Shown piece after piece: positions 23,551 to 33,900 of a DNA stretch of 64,000 nt (positions are counted from its first letter, which is position 1; each line of letters starts with the position of its first letter). The translations under genes and the position numbers were made by a program. The stretch is from Sternotherus odoratus (lineage: Eukaryota; Chordata; Testudines; Kinosternidae), in NCBI GenBank assembly GCA_032164245.1, contig JAVMKO010000021.1, positions 10,050,285 to 10,114,284 of the forward strand, given 5' to 3'. The notes beneath the pieces were generated by a model, which searched no databases, was not told the origin of the DNA, and was given only the letters and a program-made list of their open reading frames with translations.

Positions 23551-23814
23551 GAAAAATAGACATCTTATCATCTCTTTTATAAAATAATTTGAAAGAATAA
23601 TGTGAAAGAATGATGTGGGCAAAGAAGGCCTGAGAGGAAATTTGTACTGGAGGACTAAAGCCAAATTTTTGAAGTTGTGCGTCTAACGTTAAGCATCTAA
23701 ATCCACACTGAGGCACCTACACAAGTAGTCTGATTTTTCAGAGGTTTGGGGATCCCACAGCTCCAGTAGGGAACTCAAGTTAGAAAATTTCATCTGTTGT
23801 GAAGGAGGAGAGCC

Positions 23815-23937
23815 TTGAGGAGCCATGAGTGTGTCAAAACGCACTACAGAACCTTTAGTGCACGGTAGGCCGGTCCACATGGTGAGTTAGTGCATGGCAA
23901 GCTGCTGCATGCTAACTCGTCATATAGACAAGCCTGA
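23815..23937. mobile_element. Partial hAT-type MITE
   Basis: tgcatggcaagctgctgcat and atgctaactcgtcatataga followed by caagcct resemble one end of a common turtle MITE whose termini read aggcttgtctat. The other terminus is not clear. Confidence 0.4.
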
Positions 23938-24170
23938 GATTTCAAGTATAGGGAACAATGTGGGAGAAATTAGCAGAAGTGATAGAAGATGTTGAGCTGG
24001 CAGAGGTTAGGGGATAAGCTACCCTAAGGAACAGGAGAACGTGACAGAAAAAGTTATGGAGGGCAGGCAGTTGTTAACTTTGATGGTGGCCATTGTGCTT
24101 ATGTTGTCCACAGAGAATAATGATTTTTTTTTTTTACAAGTTACCATGATTCTGTTTTGTTTTTTAACAG

Positions 24171-24368
24171 TTGTCTCTGTAGGTGCTGTGGGGAACAAGT
24201 CTGTTTTGCAGGAGTTTTGTGACTGCTACGTGAGGAATGAGGTGAAACCAGAAGTACGTCCATCCTGAAGAGAGTTAAACTGAAGTGAACTGTGTGTCCA
24301 TCATCTGATTCATCACTTGACAGCAAAACAGAAGAGGAGGAGAACCTCAAGCAGTCCATTAAATCCTA
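24171..24368 (+). other. SPOCD1: SPOCD1 5' UTR part of the start exon
   Basis: The strong acceptor tttgttttttaacag ends at 24170. The following 198 bp are open to the ATG at 24369 but carry an in-frame TAA at 24360-24362, which fixes that ATG as the first possible start of the long frame. A second acceptor, tctgtag at about 24182, is possible. Confidence 0.6.
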
Positions 24369-24952
24369 ATGGAGAACCAGAGGTTTCATGATGAACACTC
24401 AAAATTTTGTCTGAATGTGGACAGTGAAAACATGGAAACATCAAACACAGAAGCGGGTTCACTTGGCCCTGGGGGCCCTGACAGAGACATAAATCTAAAA
24501 GAAGAAATGTTTAAGAAAAGGGCTCTTGTGACTGATGAGGCTTTTGAAATTCCTAAAATAAATGATGTAGATGATGATGGTAACGATACAGGAAGCAGAG
24601 CTGTCCAAATATGCTTTAATATTGGTGATGATTTAGATGAAAATTGTATTAAAGAATTCAGTAGCACTCTAAAAATGCCAGACCTTGAGGCATTGGGGGA
24701 AAATGAGAAGTCACATTGCCTGAAAAGCTTGAAAGTCCAAAGTCCAGAAGAATCAGCAACATTACAGGGAGCAAGACTGACTGGTTTGGATGCCGTCAAA
24801 ACAGTGTTTCATCTTAATAATGAAGGAACCAAATTGAAAGAATTGTTAAGTGAAATGGACTTTTCAGGAAATCTTCCAAACACCTCACACCAGGAAACTC
24901 ACTCCAAGTTGCCCATCATTCCTGATCTGAAAGAGGAGAAAGAGCTGTCCAG
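24369..24952 (+). CDS. SPOCD1: SPOCD1 start exon, acidic N-terminus
   Basis: The frame begins MENQRFHDEHSKF and is rich in D, E and S (for example INDVDDDGNDTGS and NIGDDLDENCIKEF). The chosen end is a CCAG|GTTACC donor at 24953, in phase with the acceptor at 26469; the donor is weak. The frame stays open past 25060 up to the MITE at 25062, so the true end could be up to 110 bp later. No known domain is present; a disordered region is expected. Confidence 0.65.
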
Positions 24953-27900
24953 GTTACCATCTGATTTTTACCCTTTACCCTCTATGGCTTTTGAGAACAT
25001 GAAGAAAAAAGTAGGAAGTTCATTAACAGAAAAGTTTAGGATCCCCCCACAGAAGCTTCCCAGGGTGCCCATATGTCCGGTTTTGGCCGGTCACAGTCCC
25101 TTTTTTAAGCCCTGTCCCGGCTGTCCCAAGTTATTTGGCAAAAGTGGGTCATTTGCTCTTGCCATCTTGGTGAGTTGGGGCAGGGCTCGGATGAGCTGCT
25201 TGCGCCAGGCAGGCTAGGGGGAGGGCTCGGGCTAGCCCCATACGGTGTCCCATTTTCCCTTGGGGAAATAAGGTCACCCCAGTCAGACCAAAGGCCCATC
25301 TAGCTCAGTCTCCTGTCTTCCAATAGTGCCCAGTGCCAAGTGCTTCAGAGAGAATGAACAGAATAGATAATCATCAAGTGATCCATCCCCTCTTGCCCAT
25401 TCCCAGCTTCTGGCAAACAGAGGCTAGGGACACCATCCCTGTCCATCCTGGCTAATAGCCATTGATGGACCTATCCTCCATGGATTTATCTGCTTCTTTT
25501 TTGAACCTTGTTATAGTCTTGGCCTTCACAACAACTCTTTGGAATGGAGTACTGTGTTTGCCCTGGGGTCTTACGACCATGATACCTTAAGCCAATTCTA
25601 TACTAAAAAGTTAGTCTTACCCAGCTATGTTGCTCATGGGTATGAAAATCCACAACCCTGGGTGATGTCATTAAGCTGTCCTAGCCCCTTGTGTAGACAG
25701 CACAAGGTCAAGAGAATAATTCTTCCATTGACCTAGCTGCCACCTCTTGGGGAGATGGGTTAACTATAGTGACAGGAGAATCCCTCCAATGTCTACACTG
25801 AAGCCCTACAGCATTTCTAGTGAAGACCTAGCCTTAGAAATGGATATTACATCTTTTCACATGCTTCTGCTGACCCTGTAAAACTCATGTCAAAGCTGTC
25901 GTACTGTCACAGGACTTCCATTGTTTCATGGCAGCAATACAACCAGTATACTTTTTAACCCTAAATGTGTGACACAGTACGAGATACAGACCCCAAATGG
26001 GGGATAATACAAATAGTATAAGAACCATGAAACCATGTGGTATTAATTTATTTAGCATAGACAATCTCTCTTTTATTATGCAACAGTTCTGCTGTTAGTA
26101 ATTTACAGTATTAAAAGAGATATCACAAGGTCTTTGTGGGATGGAGGCAAATTTGGGTCTAAACAAGGAATGTCTCTTCTAGTGAGGGACAGTGGAGAGA
26201 TACAGTAATCATGCTTTAAAAACTGGTCTGGGTACCTAAGACTCTTAATGCCTGACCCTGCAAGGGGCCGGAGCAATGTCAGTCCTACTAAAGTTAGATG
26301 AGAAGTCTTGTAGACCCTATAGTGACTCAGGAAGTTCCACCACCCTTTTAAGATACAATGGTGATGAGGGTTGGACAGTGTCTCTTTAACTGTTAACTTT
26401 GATTGTAGCACCAGTATTCCTGACTTGCCCTCACAAAATGAAAGCGTTATTTTCTTGTTTCAATCACAGCTTTCACCTCCCAGCTTGCAATGAGCCGGTT
26501 ACAGGCAAGGGAGTGGGAGAAACATATGTCAGTGACGGTGTTTCAAATGAAGAGCAGAGTGAACAGTCAGCAGTTACTCAGAATGTGGTTAACCAGAAGA
26601 ACAAAGTGTCATCAGAAAGTGAAGTCAGAGTATCTGGAGAGAGTTCATCTTACAGCAGAAGCCCTTATGTCAGAGAAATAAAAGCAAAGGAAACCAATTT
26701 TAGAGAAAAGATGATTGTGTTTCGTGAGCCTTCTGAAAGTCCTAAGCAGAATTGTGACAATGACAAGAGGGGAATGAGAACAATTCTTATTAAACCCTGT
26801 TATGTAGTTTTGAAAGACCTCAGGGATGAGTTAAAAGAAACATGGGAAGATTCTTTCATAAGCTTAGATATTGAAACACAGTCACTAAAAATGCAAAATG
26901 AGATGAATGCCAGTTTTTCTGACCTACTGCAAGTTCCTTTACATGACGTTTTAGATAAAAACAATGTTAAAAACCAAAATAAAATCATAAAAATCCAAAG
27001 CATTAAAGCTCTGTTGGAAAATGAGAAATTGAACAACACAGAAAAGAAAGCGATCAGAAGTCCAGAAAAAGAAGTCACTTCAAGAGGACCAAATAGTATG
27101 GATACAAAGATTCACTATAACTCTGAAGAAACCCAAGGAAAAGGGGCATTTACTCAAATGCACTCTTCAGATCTTTCAGATATGATTGAGGAGGGCATTT
27201 TCTCTAGGCTGTCTCTTGTGGAAAAAGAGTATAAGAGTTCCGCCATAAATCTCTCTAATGTGGAAGAGGAAAGCTCAAGAGCAGAGAAGTTACAGTCAGA
27301 TTCTTGCCCTCTGTCCAACATGACTCCCGAGGTACAGAAGGAAAAAAGTAGAGAGGTAATAATGCCTGTTGCAAAGTTTAGGGAACTCTGGAACAATCCA
27401 GTTAAGCAATTAGGAAGGGAAGACATATCTTATAGCTATTTAGTGATGAACCCAAATAGAAAAGAATTTAATTCTAGACTTTCAGGAGGACTTTTTACCA
27501 CTAACATTAGTCAGTCTTATGTTCTTATGTTCTTAGTCCAGCAGGATTATTCTGGTACCTGGGAACACTTTGCAGACTGAGGTAACAAAGTCCTGTGGCA
27601 CCTTAAAGACTAACTATAAAGTTTTGAAGCATAAGCTTTCGTGGGCTAATACCCACTTCGTCGGATGTTAGCCCACGAAAGCTTATGCTTCAAAACTTTA
27701 TAGTTAGTCTTTAAGGTGCCGCAGGACTTTGTTACCTCTGCTATTCCAGACTAACATGGCTACCTCTCTGATTCTTTGCAGACTGAGGATCTTCAGGGAA
27801 TTCCAGTGGAAGGCACCTCCACATGTTTGTCAGTCAGCAAGACAGAGAATGTGTTTGGTGAAGGAAAGTCCCATAATAGATCTCCTTTACTTCCTGATCA

Positions 27901-30900
27901 GAGTGATAGTAGTGGAGACATACACGTCATAGTCTGTGAACCCAGCTTCATTTCACCACCTGTTGTGGAAAAGTCTGTGGCTAACCAGAAGGGTGAGCTT
28001 AGTGCAATGAAGAATCAGATGCCCAGAGTGGAAAGTTTGGTTCAGTATTTCTTAGAGGAATCTTCTAAAGAATTTTCCGGAGGACAGCTGAATGTGGAAG
28101 AACAGAAATCCTTAAAACAAGGAAACTTCAAATCCAATAATGAAAGTGACAATAGTTCTTGGTTTCTGATGGAAGTTACAGAGGTCATAGATAATGTAGA
28201 TGTTGCGACTGTCCCTGATGGACAAAATAAGGCTGTGCAACAGGAGACTAGAGGAGAGGATTTGAATCCTAGTAAGGTCAGCTTCCAGTCACAAATCATG
28301 GAGGTGCCAGTGTCAGGGAGACACAATGCAGAAGGTCATTCTCACTCCAATAATATAAACAAAATCAAGCACAATGATATTAAAAAAAGCACAGCTCTTT
28401 GTTGTCTTGAATCAGACAGAGATGAACAAATTAGTTGTGTAGAAAAAAAAGTGGCTCCGGATTCAGCCAAAGAAACCTGTCTCATAGAGGTATGTACGAA
28501 TACTGTTTTTAGGGATAATAATCATGAATATATGCATAAAATAGAGCAGATTTCAGACTTGGCTTTAATTTAGGCCAGGTTATGTCTTCATTGCAGGATT
28601 AGCCTGAATGACTGGACCCCAGGTTGGTTTAGCCTGAATGTGAACAAAACCAGACTCCAGTAACTGTCCTCACTAGTGCTTCATGTGTGTTGCTAGGACT
28701 TCTGGGGCCATCTCATGATTCTTTGCGCTGCAGTAGGATAAGCCACTCTATGGGAATGGGTAGAGAGGGCCCTAGGAGCTACATCTGGGTAAGAGCCTGG
28801 GCTAAGAGCAGTGAGAACATATCCACCCTGGGCCATCCCGCAAAGACCTCATGTCCTACTCCAGTGATGGCAAACCTTTTTGAGCCCAAGTGCCCAAACT
28901 GCAAACCAAAACGACGTGTTTTTTTTCAAAGTGCCAACACCCCCGCTCGACTCGGGACCCCCCCCCCCCCGGCCTCAGCAGCGCGGCTCACCCCCCCCCC
29001 CCCGGCCTCAGCAGTGCGGCTCACCCCCCCGGCCTCAGCAGCGCGGCTCACACCCCCCCCCCCCGGCCTCAGCAGCGCGGCTCGCCCCCCCCCCCGGCCT
29101 TGCCTCCCCTTGCCTCCCCCCCTTGCCTTGCCTTGCCTCCCCTCCCCTCGCCTTGCCTTGCCTCCCCCTCTTGCCTCCCCCCCCTTGCCTTGCCTTGCCT
29201 CCCCCCCTTGCCTCGCCTTGCCTCCCCTTGCCTTGCCTTGCCTCCCCCCCCTTGCCTCCCCTCCCCCCCCTTGCCTTGCCTCGCCTCGCCTCGCCTCGCG
29301 CCGCGCGTCGCCTCGCGCCTCGCGCCGCGCGGCACCTCGCCTCCTGCCTCGCGCCGCGCGGCACCTCGCCTCCTGCCTCGCGCCGCGCCTCGGCCCCGCC
29401 TCCGCTCTCCTTCTTGCCTTGCCTCGCCTCCTGCCTCGGCCCCGCCTCCGCTCTCCTTCCCGGGCTCTGGCCGTCCTTTCACTTCCTCCTCCACCGCCCG
29501 CCCGCCTCTTACTGACCCCGCCCCTCTGCTCCGGCGTTTTGACGGCGTGCCCACAGAGACGGCTCGGCGTGCCGGCAGCGGCACGCGTGCCACGGGTTCG
29601 CCATCACTGTCCTACTCTGTAATCCTCAATCATGATTCGAGCAGCTTTTTGCTCTGTATGAAGTATTGTGTGGTAGGACCTGCATCAGTTGTAATAAAGA
29701 TGAAGGCAACCATGCTGTAGAACTCCAGAAGTCATAACTGGCTTACAGGCCTCAGTAGAAAATGTCCTCCAGGAAACACCAACACTAAGAAAGAGGTGAT
29801 CTGCACCCTTTGCTGATGGTAATTTCAGTGTCTAAGAAGGCACTTTGAAATGTTAATATTATTGAAGTATGTCAATTTAAAACCAGTCACTCAGCTAGAG
29901 TCAAGATTTTTAAAAATATGGGTCCAAATTCACCTGTTCCATTACTCCGTGGATTTCAGGGGAATTACACCAAAGATGCATTTGGCATGTTGTTTCTCAC
30001 ATTTACGCAGGGACCTGCTAAAATGGTTGAGACAGGCGCTGCTGTCATCCTTAGCTGGTGTTTCAGGAAGTTAGTGATTCATTGACGTTCTTTTAGCTGA
30101 ATCAATACCGAACCAATGCATCAGCATAGTTTGGGGTAGTTTGGCTGGTAGAGAGGCTGCCCTTTGGTTGAGATATAAAACTAGTGGTCAGGCTACTTGT
30201 GGTCTTAAGATATATATGGAAAGAATAGGTCTTTTAGCCCTGGTGTTATCATACTCCAGTTGGGATAATTATATTTTGACTTCCTAAAATTTCCTTGGCA
30301 GTTTCATTTGGCTACAGTCTTATTTTCTTATGTTAGACTGTTGTGCTGTGCCTAGCTAGACAGCTGCTATGGTCCACCTCAGGAAGTGATGGCATTTCAG
30401 TGGCAGTTGATTTGAATCCTCTATATCAGGGGTATGCAACCTATGGCACAGGTGCCGAAGGCAGCACATGAGTTGATTTTCAGTGGCACTTACACTGCCC
30501 GGGTTCTGGTCCGAGGGGCTCTGCATTTTAATTTAATTTTAAATGAAGCTTCTTAAACATTTTAAAAACCTTATTTACTTTACATACAAAAATAGTTTAG
30601 TTCTATATTATAGACTTCTAGAAAGACACCTTCTAAAAATGTTAAAATGTATTACTGGCACGCCGAACCTTAAATTAGAGTGAATAAATGAAGACTTGGC
30701 ACACCACTTCTGAAAGGTTGCCGACCCCTGCTCTCTATATAGCTTGTATAGATCTTTCGCATGAAATATAAGGTATTTTTATGATCTTACTGCTTGTTTT
30801 TCTGGGATGGACTCTGCCTGAGTATTCTCCAAACCAGGTCTTTCTCAGATAAAATAAGGTGCAGGTTTTCATTCTTGTAATTCTTCCTTTTTATTTTTCA

Positions 30901-33900
30901 AGTGGTTTTCCATTGTCGCAATTACAGCATGATTCTTTTATCTCGAGGCTATGGTCACCTGGCTCTTTTGATTGATTGCTATTATCAAGCTGCTCAGCAT
31001 AGCTTTACCTGCACTTTTCTTCCTTTGAAATCTTCGGTCTTTTACAGACCAAAGGCAGGGAAAGCTTATTCCAGAATTGACCTTAGGTCTTCTGTTTTCC
31101 TGCATTGTGCATGTTCTGTGTGCTCATATTAATACAAATAATAAACCATCATATGTTACAATGATAGATCTTCAGAGGTTCACATACGTTACGCCATCAT
31201 TTTCAAGTTGCAGAATAAGTTGCAAAGTGTTCCATTGTGTGAAGCTTGTGATGAAAAGTTAATCTGATGAATTATGTTTATTGGGTGAAAGGAGAATTTG
31301 GCCGCAAGTACGTATTGGTCCTGCCAATATTCCTCCAAATTAACGCCCCCCCACCCCCCCGCAATGTTTAACCACTTCCTACCCAGTTTTCTCACATTCT
31401 TGGAAGTGACTCATAAAACCTGCCGCTCTGCATTTCTGATGTTCAGCCTGAGGGCCTAATTATACTAAGTGCTGAACATCTCCTTGGGAGATGCTGAATC
31501 CCCTCAACACTCCTTGTTGATGGTGCTCAGCACTGCATAGGCTGGTCCTCAGCATGCTACAGAATTAGTCCCCGAGAGTTCTTGTCAGCACTAGATTTTT
31601 TTTACCTTGACTTCATTAGCTGTTGGTTAACATGTTGGTAAAAGCTGGTCTGGACCCTTCCTAAATATTTGTTCCAGGATAGAAATGGTGGTGGTGTACT
31701 AGGCTGTGCCCTTGGGCAGTGTTTCTCAACTGCTGATCCGTGGACTGGCACCAGTCCCTGAGAGCTCCCTGACACAATTGAGGAAGGCAGCAAGCCAGTC
31801 GCTGGCGTGAAAAAGCTTGAGAAACTCTGCCTAGGGTGTAGGTACTTAATGGAAATTCAAATACATCCCTAACTTAGGCCTGGTCTATACTGAAAACATA
31901 GCTACGCTGTTCAGAGGTGTGAAAAATCTGTAGCTATGCCAACCTAACCTCAATGTCAATGCAGCTAGGTTGACTAATGCTTGGGGTGGTAGAGTTTGTA
32001 CAGCGATGGAAGAATCCCTTCTGCCCCTGTAGTCTGTATCCGTGCTATGGGGTTACAGCGGCATAGCTGTGGTGTTGTAGCTCTGCTGTTGTAGTTCCCG
32101 TAGTGTAGACGTGGCCTCAGTGCAGGACAAGCAGAAAATGCTGCTTGAGACCGCTTGCGTGGCCAGTCTGCAAATGTTATGTTAGCTTCAACAGGATCAG
32201 AGACAGTTTCATGGCACTTTGCATCAGTTTGGGGGAAAATGAACTTCATTCAAGCTTTGGATTAATAACAACCCATTCCTATAGCAGCCAGTGTGACACG
32301 CTAGTGTACAGGGATAAGTGTGCAAGCACCAACATACAACACACTCCCTGTCACACTCCACACCACCCTCCATTTGAAAAGCACGTTGCAGCCACTTGCA
32401 TGCTGGGATAGCTACCACAATGCACTGCTCTTTGTGGCATTGCATGAGCTGCTAATATGGCCACACCAGTGCTCTTGAATCTGACAGTGTGAATGCACTG
32501 CAGCGCTTTCCCTACTGCGCTCTCCGAGGGCTGGTTTAACTCAGCGCTTTACATCTGCAAGTGTAGCTATGCCCTAAGAAGGGGTATATTTTTGGCTCTC
32601 AGTTATGCCAGGTCTTGTTTGGGGGTGAGAAGAGAAAAGGAGTCCAGGGAATACCAGTTTAGATTAAAGACAGAAATGCTCTCCTGGAGCAAGACAAAGG
32701 TGATCGGGCCAACCATATAGCAGAAGAATCTACAATAGATTGGTGTCAACGCACAAGAAATACAGTGGGTTCCATATTGTTGAAAAACTGCACACAGCTT
32801 TGATGAAATGTTTTATACTGTAATGGCACATGTAGAAAACAAACCCCTCAGTCTCTTTGCTAAAAGATAAATGTGAGTGAACCTCTTTCTGGATTGCTTT
32901 TGCTGTGATCTAGAATAACTTTTACTACCCATAGCAGCTCTCATCTGAGCTGGGCCGTGTGATTTTGTATCTTAAGTTTTATGGCTGAAATATTATTGAA
33001 GTATTCAGCAAGAGAATGGTTTATAAGATGTGACAACTAACAACACATTAGAGTAGATTAAAATACTGGATTATAACCTCTCTGTTCTCTTTCTGTCCAA
33101 GGAGGAAGAGAGACTTTTGGTTCATCAGTCACATGGTGTGCAAATTGTGTATTACGTATGTTTTATGTTTTCCTTTCTTCTTATTGTTTTTTTCTCCTTT
33201 GTGTTGTGTTCCTCAGTTAGGCATAGAAGACGATGGTGAAGAGTGAATCTTTTGGCCTGGTTTCAAATGGGAATTTGGACCTCTCAGATTCTTCTTTGTT
33301 TCCCATTGTCCTCAAGTTGTAGTTTCATTGCTATCAAATTAACTTGGTGACTGCAGTGGGAATTGAATAGAAATCACCAGCAGGCAATCTGTGGGAGATG
33401 AATCCCTCTGCCGTCCCTTTCTGAAGATGAGGGGAATAGTGGAATGAGGAGAATAGTTCTTCTCAGTTTGCAGAAACCGTTGCTAATCCGTCAAGGAATA
33501 AATAGATAAGGCAGCAACTAATCTGTTGTTCCCACTTCTCTTGTTTATGCTTCTACTGGGTTCATCAGTGGTCATTTCTTGCTCCCACTTCCTGCCACCC
33601 TCAGACCCTCCGACCCATCCACCACCCCCGCCCGCTCCTTGTCCCCTGACTACTCCCTCCAGAGACCCTCCTTCCCCAGCCACCCCCACCAAGACCCCAC
33701 CCCATCCAACCCCCCTCCTCCCTGACTGCCCTGACCCCTACCGCCACCCCCACCCTCTGACAGCTATTTTTCCTGTTTTAAAATGTTTTGTTTTCTCCTC
33801 TAGAAAATGTCTGGACCAATAGTCGGACTCCTTGGAGCCCCCAGCAAGGCCTGTAAGCCAAGGAGACTGCAGAGACTGATAGAATTGGAGGATTCTTCAG

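Larger units (their letters stand above)
24953..26469 (+). other. SPOCD1 first coding intron, filled with transposons
   Basis: Holds a tgtccggtttt MITE (25062-25279), a reverse CR1 3' end (25281-25545) and another MITE (25588-25836). Unique sequence follows, ending in a pyrimidine tract and the acceptor tttcttgtttcaatcacag. The exact donor is uncertain. Confidence 0.55.
28490..33101 (+). other. SPOCD1 intron rich in hAT elements
   Basis: Holds hAT-type elements at 28862-29609, 30427-30730, 31715-31829 and 31876-32117 and a partial one near 32280-32575. The sequence between them shows no exon that I can support. Confidence 0.6.

Noticed and set aside
24041..24268. Frame starting upstream of the SPOCD1 acceptor
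   Set aside because: It spans the T-run and splice acceptor at 24170 and stops before the real ATG at 24369.
27500..27580. Reading the frame of the second large exon through to a stop at 27578-27580 as evidence of a pseudogene
   Set aside because: The stop lies in the copied acceptor/exon-start sequence read in another phase; a spliced intron explains it and all downstream exons are intact.
28490..28573. Extension of the third large SPOCD1 exon to the stop at 28571
   Set aside because: A good gtatgt donor in the right phase at 28490 makes this intron read-through; the later exons carry the conserved domains.
28687..29622. Open frames of 211-311 codons in three plus-strand frames and two minus-strand frames
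   Set aside because: They are produced by ccttgcctcccc and related arrays in the hAT core at 28862-29609; simultaneous openness in all frames shows composition, not coding.
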